From UBA830 sp002295635 (GTDB taxonomy: Bacteria; Pseudomonadota; Alphaproteobacteria; MPNO01; UBA830), in NCBI GenBank assembly GCA_002295635.1, contig DBHK01000025.1, positions 1 to 64,000 on the forward strand: a stretch of 64,000 bases of DNA, written 5' to 3'. Of the stretch, positions 1 to 6,477 are shown in pieces; the first letter of the stretch is position 1, and each line of letters opens with the position of its first letter. The translations under genes and the position numbers were made by a program. The notes below the pieces were generated by a model. That model searched no databases. It worked only from the letters and a program-made list of their open reading frames with translations, and was not told the DNA's origin.

Positions 1-133
1 CGTATCTTATGGGTCTAGACTATAATTGGAATCGTATCATAAGTAAAGGAACACACCCAAAAGAAACGCTATGTCGTTTCGTATGATCGCCTTCGTAGGG
101 TGTAATCAAAAGAAACGCCCTGTTTTAGAACTG

Positions 134-169
134 AAACTGAACCAAACGCCGGATAGCCTGAACGGTTCA
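134..169 (+). promoter_or_regulatory. Candidate operator upstream of the first element gene
   Basis: A 36-bp block with AAACTGAACC at one end and the perfect palindrome TGAACGGTTCA (159-169) at the other, with 15 bases between. The same block lies inverted at 4194-4229, identical in length and matching at 29 of 36 positions, in front of the leftward operon. Both end modules are identical in the two copies. That fits a shared operator for one element-encoded regulator; the ribbon-helix-helix protein at 2791-3075 is a candidate. Binding is inferred, not shown. An 11-bp direct repeat, AAAAGAAACGC, occurs further upstream at 59-69 and 108-118. Confidence 0.5.
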
Positions 170-249
170 AGTTCCAGAACCCGATATCGCCGATAATAAA
201 AACATCAAGAGAGCGATGGGTTCTCTTACAAACAGAAGGAAATTTAGAA

Positions 250-834
250 ATGAGTAACTTTGATTTAAATGATGAAGCGAATGCGTTCTTTGCGAACGCG
301 CCGTATGGTCTATCCAAAGGATTTATAGCTTCGCTACCGGAAGACGAAAAAGATGTGCTTGAGAATGCCATTAAAAGGTTCTCGCAAGCTCAACTCGATG
401 AGAATTGCGATTGGTATGTTGAGGATCTTATCGACGAACTGGGAAGCGATGTCGAACGACTTGGTAAGGATTACTGTGAAAGCCTTTGTATTGTTGATGA
501 CGAAAGGGCTTCGATGGAAGCTCGACAAATAGCGTTAAACGACATCGAAACGGTGAGTAACCTTATTAAAAAACTCCTACTGATTTCTAAGGATCCATTA
601 ATGGAGAATTTAAAGCAGCTCAAAAAGGTCGTGAGCGAAGCAGATCAGATCAACGTTGAGAAAAACGATAGCTATCTGTCAGAGGTCTTAGACCTTCTGA
701 ATGAGTTCTCTCCCGATGAGCTACTTAAAATTTCAAGAAGTCTTAAAGAGATATATCTTAAGGGTGTCAGGCAAGAAGCAGAAGATATGTGGAAGGCGGC
801 GATCCAGTCCGACAAAGAGAGGAAAGCCGCATAG
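250..834 (+). CDS. Hypothetical acidic helical protein of the integrative element
   Basis: A 194-residue protein rich in Glu, Asp, Leu and Lys, without a signal peptide or membrane segment. I do not recognise a family. The composition suggests a mainly helical soluble protein. An AGGAAA Shine-Dalgarno sequence lies about six bases before the ATG. It is the only clear rightward gene of the element and is followed by a rho-independent terminator at 877-900. The palindromic block at 134-169 lies in its leader, so it may share control with the leftward operon. The gene is real by length, start context and terminator; its function is unknown. Confidence 0.7.
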   Translation: MSNFDLNDEANAFFANAPYGLSKGFIASLPEDEKDVLENAIKRFSQAQLDENCDWYVEDLIDELGSDVERLGKDYCESLCIVDDERASMEARQIALNDIETVSNLIKKLLLISKDPLMENLKQLKKVVSEADQINVEKNDSYLSEVLDLLNEFSPDELLKISRSLKEIYLKGVRQEAEDMWKAAIQSDKERKAA

Positions 835-849
835 CCAGGTAATCTAACA

Positions 850-904
850 ACACATTATTGAGCCTACCCGATTGAACCCGCCGCCTTGGCGGGTTTTTTC
901 GTTT
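850..904 (+). repeat. 55-bp direct repeat, left copy (contains a terminator)
   Basis: This block matches 2444-2498 at 51 of 55 positions. It begins with ACACATTATTGAGCC and includes the ACCCGCC/GGCGGGT terminator stem. The two copies bracket the segment carrying the broken J-domain gene and the secreted protein gene. Confidence 0.85.
877..900 (+). terminator. Rho-independent terminator
   Basis: Stem ACCCGCC/GGCGGGT with a five-base loop, followed by six T. It lies 43 bases after the stop of the 194-residue gene. Confidence 0.85.
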
Positions 905-988
905 TGGCGTTTCCGATCTGTTTTTGTACTAAGAGTTGGTTTTGCGCTCTCGCTTAACGGCTAATCGAGTAGTGCTACTTTATTCCCT

Positions 989-1318
989 ATGGATACGACC
1001 AAAAACTATTACGCCATTTTAGGTGTCCTGCCTTCAGCCGAGGTGGAGACTATTCAGGCGGTCTATCGATCACTCTCGAAGAAGTATCATCCTGACGTAT
1101 CACGGGAGGATCCAGAGGGCTTAAGGTCAAAGATTATTCAAAAAAATCGCCGATTACCGACGTGTTACCAAGTGTTTAAACACCGTTTTTCAGAATGTCT
1201 TCAGCACAATATTTTTTTGGAGCCTTGGGGCGCTTGGTCGGTCCAATATTTTTTATTTTTTTCAAACAAGCTTGGTATGCAGCGTTTAATTTCGTCGCCC
1301 GTTTTTTTACTTTATTAG
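989..1318 (+). pseudogene. Truncated J-domain (DnaJ-type) gene
   Basis: The first ~50 codons are a clear J domain: YYAILGV at the start of helix I, then YRSLSKKYHPDVS with the HPD motif that stimulates Hsp70 ATPase. After residue ~50 the sequence stops looking like a J domain and runs antisense through the end of the convergent gene. A run of seven A at 1140-1146 sits at the break. Removing one base there gives IIQKIADYRRV, closer to J-domain helix III/IV, so a frameshift is likely, followed by loss of the rest. A short functional J protein cannot be excluded. No strong ribosome-binding site is seen before the ATG. Confidence 0.55.
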
Positions 1319-2279
1319 GTGTAAGACGATGTTTATGTAAATAAAATATGTGATCTTTATCAGTATTTTTCCCTGACAAAGAGGTGTTTTTTGTTTCCAG
1401 GTAGATGTCTTCGGCACTCCATTTTGGATGCTTCGCAATTAGCTCACTTGCTACCTTATCAAAACCAATTTTACGTTGAATAAGCATTACATTATCTTCA
1501 CGTGTCCCACCAGTAACCTGGTACGCATAACCGGCATCAATTGTTGGTAAAACCCTAAAGAAGTAAAAATAATCCCAGCGCCCCCATTTATCCCTTGAGT
1601 AAACGAGTTTTTGCAATTTTTCTGCTGCAATTCGTGGGTCAACCCACGCCGCTTTATAAGCCTTAAAGTCGTTTAAAGTACCTATATTGTGCAGATAAAG
1701 GTCGCTCTTGTTCTTTTTATTCACCAATTTTATGGCACCGTTTTGACGGTAGTTTTTACCAATAGTCGTGCAAGGAGGTTCAAATACACTTATGCAAAAT
1801 GACCCATTCTTGCCCGGTGTAACTATTCCTTCCAGCATACCTCCATTATTGGCTGCTAGTGAGAACCTTAAAACACCCTGATCAATCCAAAATTTCAGCG
1901 CGTGCTCCGGATCTCCCAGCATTATACCGGTCGGTTTCCCTGTCCAAAGTTTCCCAGTAACTTGTTGGGCAAATTTCTCGAGTTGACTATTTCTAGGAAT
2001 TTTTTGGGTATTCTTAATCGCTTTTGGTTTTTTACCCGATGATTTGGATTGAGTATCTGGTCCACCGAAAGAATTCACAGCATCACCAAAAGCTTTTAAG
2101 GAATCAGGGTCCGCCAATTCTTTGAGTAGACCCTTCTGCATCTCGAGCATTTTCTTTTCCTGTGCTTCAGCTTCCGCTTCAGCTTTTTTGACCAGACAGT
2201 CGATGTCGCTCGGTTTACAATCCTGCGCTACTGCGCTTGTGGCGAAAGCGAAAAATAAGACGAGAGACAAACGCACCAT
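1176..2279 (-). CDS. Secreted protein of unknown function
   Basis: A 367-residue protein with a signal peptide: MVRL, a hydrophobic stretch, then AVA-QD as a probable signal-peptidase I site near residue 18. The mature N-terminus has a Cys pair (CKPSDIDC) and then a long Ala/Glu/Lys-rich, probably coiled-coil segment (about residues 30-60). A mixed alpha/beta region with scattered Cys and aromatics follows (residues 100-340). I do not recognise the domain. Translated outward, it would be periplasmic or exported. It sits alone between the two copies of a 55-bp terminator repeat, beside a broken J-domain gene, which suggests cargo acquired by the element. Confidence 0.65.
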   Translation of the reverse strand: MVRLSLVLFFAFATSAVAQDCKPSDIDCLVKKAEAEAEAQEKKMLEMQKGLLKELADPDSLKAFGDAVNSFGGPDTQSKSSGKKPKAIKNTQKIPRNSQLEKFAQQVTGKLWTGKPTGIMLGDPEHALKFWIDQGVLRFSLAANNGGMLEGIVTPGKNGSFCISVFEPPCTTIGKNYRQNGAIKLVNKKNKSDLYLHNIGTLNDFKAYKAAWVDPRIAAEKLQKLVYSRDKWGRWDYFYFFRVLPTIDAGYAYQVTGGTREDNVMLIQRKIGFDKVASELIAKHPKWSAEDIYLETKNTSLSGKNTDKDHIFYLHKHRLTPNKVKKRATKLNAAYQACLKKIKNIGPTKRPKAPKKYCAEDILKNGV

Positions 2280-2443
2280 AGTAATCCCCTATAGCAGACG
2301 AAATAGTTTTGAAAACGTAATGCATCGATAATGGAGGATTTTCAGTTTCATAACAAATAGATTGGTATCTTGGAGAGCCTTGGCTCAACTTTTGACTTCC
2401 GATAGCACTCACGCAGTTTCATAAATTGCTCCGCCGCAACACC

Positions 2444-2498
2444 ACACATTATTGAGCCTACCCGATTTGACCCGCCGCCTCGGCGGGTTTTGTCGTTT
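2444..2498 (+). repeat. 55-bp direct repeat, right copy (contains a terminator)
   Basis: Second copy of the block at 850-904, with four mismatches. Its terminator stem is intact (ACCCGCC/GGCGGGT loop variant, then GTTTTGTCG), but no rightward gene immediately precedes it. It therefore looks like a duplicated or left-over gene end. The 2280-2443 stretch before it shows no convincing gene. Confidence 0.85.
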
Positions 2499-2538
2499 CT
2501 AAGTTTATGAGCGGAAAAAGGATTGGGAAGACGACTAA

Positions 2539-2727
2539 TTAAAGCCACTTCCTCCTTAACGACACCATTTCTAAGTCATCGTCATATTCTATCGCCAAGC
2601 CCTGATTTACGTCGTTCGCGTGTTCCGTAACCGTGTTGAGCAATTCGATTAATCTGTCATAGAAGCGATAAGCGTCAGGATCATTATCATCCTCGGTGTA
2701 ATCGTAGGAGAGAGTATGTCGTATCAT
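2539..2727 (-). CDS. Small acidic protein of the element
   Basis: A 62-residue protein, strongly acidic in its first half (YTEDDNDPDAYRFYDRL) with an amphipathic helical middle. No family is recognised. Its ATG overlaps the stop of the 26-codon basic peptide gene upstream (ATGA junction). It lies last in a compact leftward operon with the RHH-like protein and the small genes at 3085-3492. Small acidic proteins are common in phage-like elements as regulators or inhibitors, but nothing in the sequence shows that here. Confidence 0.5.
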   Translation of the reverse strand: MIRHTLSYDYTEDDNDPDAYRFYDRLIELLNTVTEHANDVNQGLAIEYDDDLEMVSLRRKWL

Positions 2728-2804
2728 CGCTTACCTTTCCCCTTCGCCTTCGGCTTCTCTTTCGTTTCGGCTAAAGCCTCTCTGTATGCCTTAAAGGTTT
2801 TCAT
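2724..2804 (-). CDS. Possible 26-residue lysine-rich peptide
   Basis: A short frame starting MKTFKAYREALAETKEK and ending in a KAKGKGKR tail, so strongly basic. Its ATG lies inside the last codons of the RHH-like gene and its TGA overlaps the ATG of the 62-residue gene. That would fit translational coupling in a tightly packed operon. There is no clear Shine-Dalgarno sequence. The regular overlaps on both sides are the only support. Confidence 0.3.
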   Translation of the reverse strand: MKTFKAYREALAETKEKPKAKGKGKR

Positions 2805-3075
2805 AATCTGTCTCGGGCAAGTTAGCGAATATTGCCAAAGGCTCTCCTCGGTCGGTTACAGGTTGTTTCGGGGAACCGACGCTCCACCCGCCTTCGGTAG
2901 CGGTTCGATGCCTCTGCTCTATCTCTTCAACGCCGCTCCGAACGAAGCTACGTACGAGGTGAGACATCGGCATTCCATATTCATCGGCGATAACTTCGAG
3001 TCTGCCTTTGAGCGGATCAGGCATAAGGAAATTAAATAAACTTTTAGACGTTCGTTGAATCTGAGTGGCGTACAT
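2791..3075 (-). CDS. Ribbon-helix-helix-like small DNA-binding protein
   Basis: A 94-residue protein. Residues ~20-55 (KGRLEVIADEYGMPMSHLVR, then SFVRSGVEEIEQ) have the pattern of an Arc/CopG-type ribbon-helix-helix: a basic strand, a helix, a short turn with a Gly-Met-Pro, and a second helix. The C-terminal ~35 residues look unstructured. The start has a good AAAGGA ribosome-binding site seven bases upstream. RHH proteins usually bind palindromic operators as dimers of dimers, and the element carries two matching palindromic blocks (134-169 and 4194-4229). This gene is the best candidate regulator. The family assignment rests on pattern only. Confidence 0.55.
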   Translation of the reverse strand: MYATQIQRTSKSLFNFLMPDPLKGRLEVIADEYGMPMSHLVRSFVRSGVEEIEQRHRTATEGGWSVGSPKQPVTDRGEPLAIFANLPETDYENL

Positions 3076-3084
3076 ATCAATCCT

Positions 3085-3399
3085 TTAAAAAAATCGTTCT
3101 AAGGTGTTTACCGGAGTTTCACTTATTGATTTAGGCGAACCAGATAATCGCTTGGCTCGACCGATCCTAATACAGGGTTCGAAAAAGTTTTTAACCTGTT
3201 CGACATTTCCCTTGGTTTCAAAAACCAAAAACGTGCGGATCGCTTTGAACTGCCTTTGAGATAAGGTTCCATACAAGATTAGATCCGTTCGAATAGACCG
3301 AATGTAACGTTTCATATCTGAGCTAATGTGCTTTCGACTATGAGGATTTCCATACATCTCCAGTAGCTCTAACAGGATCGTTCTGGGTTCCGGTTTCAT
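3085..3399 (-). CDS. Hypothetical basic protein of the element
   Basis: A 104-residue basic protein rich in Arg and Lys, with a helical N-terminal half (TILLELLEMYGN, SSDMKRYIRSIRTDLILYG). I do not recognise a family. The arrangement of helices with RxxxR faces would be compatible with nucleic-acid binding, but there is no diagnostic motif. It lies directly downstream of the 28-codon gene and nine bases upstream of the RHH-like gene start, in one leftward operon that begins with the HUH protein. A GGAAT sequence lies upstream of its ATG. Confidence 0.55.
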   Translation of the reverse strand: MKPEPRTILLELLEMYGNPHSRKHISSDMKRYIRSIRTDLILYGTLSQRQFKAIRTFLVFETKGNVEQVKNFFEPCIRIGRAKRLSGSPKSISETPVNTLERFF

Positions 3400-3405
3400 T
3401 ATTAT

Positions 3406-3492
3406 TTATTCCTTCTTGTTCGTTCCTAACTCGGTTTGGTTAGGTTCTTTGTTCGCGTTTAGGTAAAGTTCATCAATCAAGGAGAAACGCAT
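3406..3492 (-). CDS. Possible 28-residue small protein
   Basis: A short frame beginning MRFSLIDELYLNANKEPNQ and ending in NKKE. It has a strong Shine-Dalgarno sequence (AAAGGGAG) five to six bases before the ATG, the best in this operon. Its stop lies seven bases before the ATG of the 104-residue gene. No family is recognised. The ribosome-binding site and the exact fit between neighbours argue that it is translated. Confidence 0.45.
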   Translation of the reverse strand: MRFSLIDELYLNANKEPNQTELGTNKKE

Positions 3493-3540
3493 ATTTCTCC
3501 CTTTGACGACTATCGAAATACCTAATGGGGCGAAGGAAAC

Positions 3541-4116
3541 TTAGTTCTGCGACGCCTTGCTAGGTAAGGAGATAAAATCCCAAGGAACCGATTGATCGTA
3601 GTGTTCCTTGGTTTCGGATTTCGCGAGGTAATCGCTCCACCCATCGTCGGCGTGAAAGCCGACGTACGAGCCGTAAGCCCAATCGATTTTAGCCCAACAA
3701 TCACGTATCAATTTTACGAATTGGAGTTTCCGCGCTTCGAACTCTCTCAATTCGTCAAAGGTTTGAGGCGTAGCAAAAGGTAGCTTGAACCGAAGGTGTA
3801 TATGCTTGCGAGTATAGCCTCTCGTATTGTTTGACGAGTAGCCTTCCTTCGCCGACACAAACTCTATGCGTCTGTTATATCGCCGCCAATTATTCCCGAA
3901 CCAACGACGATTAAGCCTATTCGAAAAATGTCTAAGGCTCGCGGTGATTTGGTACTCGTCTAATTCGACATTAAAAGATCCGATAAAACGGTTAGTGGGA
4001 TCCTCTACTTTCATTCTCTGCTTGAGTTTTAAGGTAGCAGGGATCGACGCGCCCCAATCACGGTTGCCTAAAAACTCTTTTGTTGTTTCGACTAACTTCC
4101 TCGACACGACGCACAC
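3541..4116 (-). CDS. HUH-type replication initiator or relaxase-like protein
   Basis: A 191-residue basic protein, first gene of the leftward operon. KHIHLRF puts His105 and His107 in the H-hydrophobic-H arrangement that binds the metal in HUH endonucleases. Downstream, DYLAKSETKE (Tyr162, Lys165) resembles the Tyr-containing motif of rolling-circle Rep proteins, where Tyr attacks the DNA and stays linked to its 5' end. Trp and Arg abound before the HUH motif. The length suits a single-domain Rep without helicase. If correct, the element has a circular replicating stage, like small plasmid- or satellite-type integrative elements. The match is by motif only; a transposase of the same fold is an alternative. 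Confidence 0.55.
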   Translation of the reverse strand: MCVVSRKLVETTKEFLGNRDWGASIPATLKLKQRMKVEDPTNRFIGSFNVELDEYQITASLRHFSNRLNRRWFGNNWRRYNRRIEFVSAKEGYSSNNTRGYTRKHIHLRFKLPFATPQTFDELREFEARKLQFVKLIRDCWAKIDWAYGSYVGFHADDGWSDYLAKSETKEHYDQSVPWDFISLPSKASQN

Positions 4117-4193
4117 ACCCTAAAACGCGATATTTTTTTAATTTAAATTCAATTTTATTTATAAGTTTGAGATGCTTTAGATCGATGAATTTC

Positions 4194-4229
4194 TGAACCG
4201 TTCAACCAGTTCGGTGTTCGGTTCAGTTT
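4194..4229 (-). promoter_or_regulatory. Candidate operator upstream of the leftward operon
   Basis: Inverted counterpart of 134-169, with the palindrome TGAACCGTTCA at 4194-4204 and the AAACTGAACC module at the other end. It lies 77-113 bases upstream of the HUH-protein start. The 4117-4193 stretch between is very AT-rich and could hold the promoter, but I see no unambiguous -35/-10 pair. Confidence 0.5.
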
Positions 4230-4316
4230 TCGTTCGTTTTAAGGAGAAGAGAGGAGCGTTATGAGTTTTGAGGGGTAGGTGGGGAGAAGAGAGGTGTAAT
4301 CGGTCTACCTCTTCCT

Positions 4317-4350
4317 TAAAAAGAAACCCCAAAACCTAAATTCTGGGGCT
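4317..4350 (-). terminator. Terminator of the tRNA-Thr gene
   Basis: On the minus strand CCCCA pairs with TGGGG, followed by TTTCTTTTT. It starts 12 bases after the CCA end of the tRNA gene. Confidence 0.8.
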
Positions 4351-4401
4351 TCAATAAAAAGTGGTGCCGCGTGGGTGACTTGAACACCCGACCCCCGCAT
4401 T

Positions 4402-4613
4402 CATCACACTACGACTTTCGTCGCCACCCTGTTGGGCTTTGTGCGCTGGACTTTCTCTTCACCATACTAACCGTCGGTTAGATTAGGCGCTCACCGTCAA
4501 GTCTCTACACCTTCTCCGCTCGGAGCTTGGCTCGGGATTGCCATTTCACAGGTTTCCCCGACTTTGATGAGTTTTCATCTCAAGGTTTCCCAAGAGAGAC
4601 GCAATTTAAAACT
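4402..4613 (-). ncRNA. Group I self-splicing intron in the tRNA-Thr anticodon loop
   Basis: A 212-nt intron after U36 of the anticodon. The 5' exon ends in CGU and the intron ends in G, as group I introns require. P1 can form from exon CGU plus intron AGUU against AAUU plus GCG, with a U.G pair at the splice site. Conserved core pieces in order are Q (CAAUCCCGAGCC, 4530-4542), R (GUAGAGACUUGACGG, about 4494-4508) and S (GAAGAGAAAGUCC, 4448-4460). GACUU of R pairs with AAGUC of S to form P7. The core resembles the small IC3-type introns of bacterial tRNA-Ile(CAU) and tRNA-Arg(CCU). It is too short to encode a homing endonuclease. Confidence 0.9.
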
Positions 4614-4643
4614 ACGAATGCGATGCTCTACCAACTGAGCTAA
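4613..4643. repeat. Attachment-site core, copy in the intact tRNA-Thr
   Basis: 31 bp identical to 6011-6041, covering the tRNA-Thr D-arm to anticodon. It marks one candidate att core beside the integrase gene. The identity stops at the acceptor stem on one side and one base into the intron on the other. Confidence 0.75.
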
Positions 4644-4671
4644 CGCGGCACATCGTTGTTATAAGTCGAAG

Positions 4672-5889
4672 TTATGTTGCTAGAAAGTCAAAAATGTTTT
4701 CCACCTTTGAGCGGTTCGAAGACTTAGTTAGTTCACTCGCCTGTCGGAGGTTGCTCGTATGCCCGTAAAACTTTTCGATCATTTCGACTGACGTTCCCAT
4801 ATTTTGGGCGAGTACATAGTGATCCACACCCTCATAAAGCCGAAAGGTCGCATAGGTATGGCGAAGCGAATAAATGGTTCGCTTATTTCCTTCCCTATCA
4901 AATTCAACGTCGCAATATTTGAGTAAGGAAGCGAACGACTTTTTGAACGATCCGATAGCTTTTCCGTTTGGGTGACAGAATATGAGGCTATCCTGGGGTG
5001 GTTTTGAACCGAGCTCTTCCGTGCGTATTTTAAGTATACGTTGGAGGTAGGTTTGAACTTCCGAGGTTCGCGCGACGACTTCACGGAGCCCTGTTTTGCC
5101 CTTAACTCGAAAGGCAAAGTTCGTCTCGTCTCTATCGTTCGTTTTAAATGGGCGAACGTCTCGCCATTCCAAATCTCTAGCCTCGCCCACTCGGATACCC
5201 GTGTTTGATAGGATCAGAATATAATTCCAAAGTAAGGCGCGGTCTCTGCGAACTGACGGGTGCTTGTGTTCTTCTAACCAGTATCGAGCGTATCGAGTTA
5301 GCTTTTTGTAATCGACCTCATCGAACACAGGGCGCGGATTATCTTTGATCGACGGCTTAGTAAAACTTGGTATCTCTCGGATAAACTTTCTGTCTTTCGC
5401 CCACTTTAAAAATCTCGATATTTCCCCGCCTTCGGCGTTCAGGGTATTTTCCGATAATTGTCTGCCTCTGTATTTCTGACTGCGGCGGTGCGTGAAATAG
5501 TCTTCGATCAGTTTTGTGTCTATCGCCCCGATAGTCTTTTTTCCTAAAAAGGAACGAAAGTGATCTCCAATCTTTTTTTGCGTATTGGAGAACCGAGATT
5601 TATGGCTCTGAGAGTGAAGGTACTCATCAATCACTTTAGAAGCGGATTTACTTTTTACCTCCTCCCCTGCCCGAGCCCGAAATCTTAAATCTTCGTACAG
5701 ATCTATCGCACGTCTGTAGGCTTCGTCTCTATCTTCGGTTTTGAGTGACTTGACGATATAGCCTGAACCCAACGGCGTTCTGATGCGGCTCTGGTAGACA
5801 GGTTTCTTCCCAGCACTACGCACGTAAATCGTTACGTCGCCGTTGTGAAAGCTCTCTAGATCTTGGTACGTTTTTGTGTCGTTATCCAT
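4672..5889 (-). CDS. int: Tyrosine recombinase (integrase)
   Basis: A 405-residue site-specific recombinase. Residues 1-75 form an arm-binding-like N-terminal part, ~80-175 a core-binding SAM-like domain, and ~190-400 the catalytic domain. Active-site residues visible are Arg233 (TGIRVGEARDLEW), Lys265 (GKTG), Arg343-His344 (YSLRHTYAT) and nucleophile Tyr375 (IEKFYGH). The first His of the HxxR box is Tyr340 here. It lies between the intron-bearing tRNA-Thr and the split tRNA-Thr fragment, so its target is almost certainly the anticodon region of tRNA-Thr(CGU). It should join or excise the element at the 31-bp core. No excisionase gene is recognised. Confidence 0.92.
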   Translation of the reverse strand: MDNDTKTYQDLESFHNGDVTIYVRSAGKKPVYQSRIRTPLGSGYIVKSLKTEDRDEAYRRAIDLYEDLRFRARAGEEVKSKSASKVIDEYLHSQSHKSRFSNTQKKIGDHFRSFLGKKTIGAIDTKLIEDYFTHRRSQKYRGRQLSENTLNAEGGEISRFLKWAKDRKFIREIPSFTKPSIKDNPRPVFDEVDYKKLTRYARYWLEEHKHPSVRRDRALLWNYILILSNTGIRVGEARDLEWRDVRPFKTNDRDETNFAFRVKGKTGLREVVARTSEVQTYLQRILKIRTEELGSKPPQDSLIFCHPNGKAIGSFKKSFASLLKYCDVEFDREGNKRTIYSLRHTYATFRLYEGVDHYVLAQNMGTSVEMIEKFYGHTSNLRQASELTKSSNRSKVENIFDFLAT

Positions 5890-6008
5890 AACAATCCTAC
5901 CCCATTAGGATCGTTATAAATTATTATAAACGATTTATAAATCGAAAAATTTTAATGAAAAAGACAAAAACCGGCAGAAAACGTGGGTTTTTATATGTGA
6001 ATAAACTT

Positions 6009-6047
6009 ATTACGAATGCGATGCTCTACCAACTGAGCTAAGGCGGC
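6009..6047 (-). pseudogene. 5' fragment of a host-type tRNA-Thr(CGU) gene
   Basis: 39 nt from acceptor GCCGCCT through the D-arm and anticodon CGU plus AAU, where the intact tRNA would continue GCGG. Here the sequence changes to AAGTTTATTC. No intron is present in this copy. Its acceptor would need AGGCGGC at the 3' end, which the tRNA at 4362-4649 does not have. It is therefore the remnant of another tRNA-Thr gene, most simply the host gene cut by the element. The missing 3' half should lie at the other end of the element, beyond the left edge of the window. Confidence 0.85.
6011..6041. repeat. Attachment-site core, junction copy
   Basis: 31 bp identical to 4613-4643. It forms the element/chromosome junction: element and integrase to the left, haem genes to the right. 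Confidence 0.75.
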
Positions 6048-6186
6048 CCCGACTTCGGGAACTCGTAGCAAGCTATGGGGTTTCTTGCAATCTCTCCATG
6101 CGGTCCGGGCCAATCTCAGACACTCAAAACTTTATTTAGTCCAGATATGGTAAAGTATGGTTACGGAGGGCGGGTGTTTTTAGAAT

Positions 6187-6330
6187 CTAAATCCATAGGT
6201 TTTTGGGGGTGTTTAGATAGATTAGAAAAATTAGAGTTGCCAAAAAGAAACCCAGAACAGCAAGCACACCGGAGACCTCAACAAAGATCTTCCAAGCCCG
6301 CTTAACACGTCCAATTTCAGATATTTTCAT
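6187..6330 (-). CDS. Possible 47-residue single-span membrane protein
   Basis: A short frame with a basic N-terminus (MKISEIGRVKRAWK), then about 24 hydrophobic residues (VSGVLAVLGFFLATLIFLI) and a short polar tail. This is the usual look of a small bitopic inner-membrane protein. The ribosome-binding site is weak. It lies alone in the otherwise empty 6048-6477 stretch between the tRNA fragment and hemY. No family is recognised. I see nothing else supportable in that stretch. Confidence 0.35.
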   Translation of the reverse strand: MKISEIGRVKRAWKIFVEVSGVLAVLGFFLATLIFLIYLNTPKNLWI

Positions 6331-6477
6331 AAACCGGTACATCAAAGAACACGAGAGTCATAGATTCTAATATTGTTATGACCGTCCTATGTGCCAGACT
6401 GATTGAGAGGTTTGCTAGCAGTGATAAAATCTGGTTCGGCATATAATGCCTATACTCAGAGCAAAAGAGCGAGGGAA

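Larger units (their letters stand above)
4362..4649 (-). tRNA. tRNA-Thr(CGU), complete, interrupted by a group I intron, CCA encoded
   Basis: Joining 4649-4614 to 4401-4362 gives a full 76-nt cloverleaf: acceptor GCCGCGT/ACGCGGC, D-arm GCTC...GAGC, anticodon stem TCGCA/TGCGG with loop TTCGTAA (anticodon CGU, Thr), T-arm GGGTG/CACCC, and an encoded ACCA end. The acceptor stem is fully self-complementary and differs from the host-type fragment at 6009-6047 (GCCGCCT). The whole gene is therefore a distinct unit that most likely came with the element. It lies 22 bases downstream of the integrase stop and is followed by a terminator. It would replace the tRNA-Thr destroyed by insertion. Confidence 0.9.

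Noticed and set aside
2716..3039. 107-codon rightward frame
   Set aside because: It lies antisense to the RHH-like gene and the small acidic gene, both of which have better starts and compositions.
6075..6305. 76-codon rightward frame beside the tRNA fragment
   Set aside because: No family resemblance, poor start context and an atypical composition. The opposite strand has a more convincing small membrane protein.
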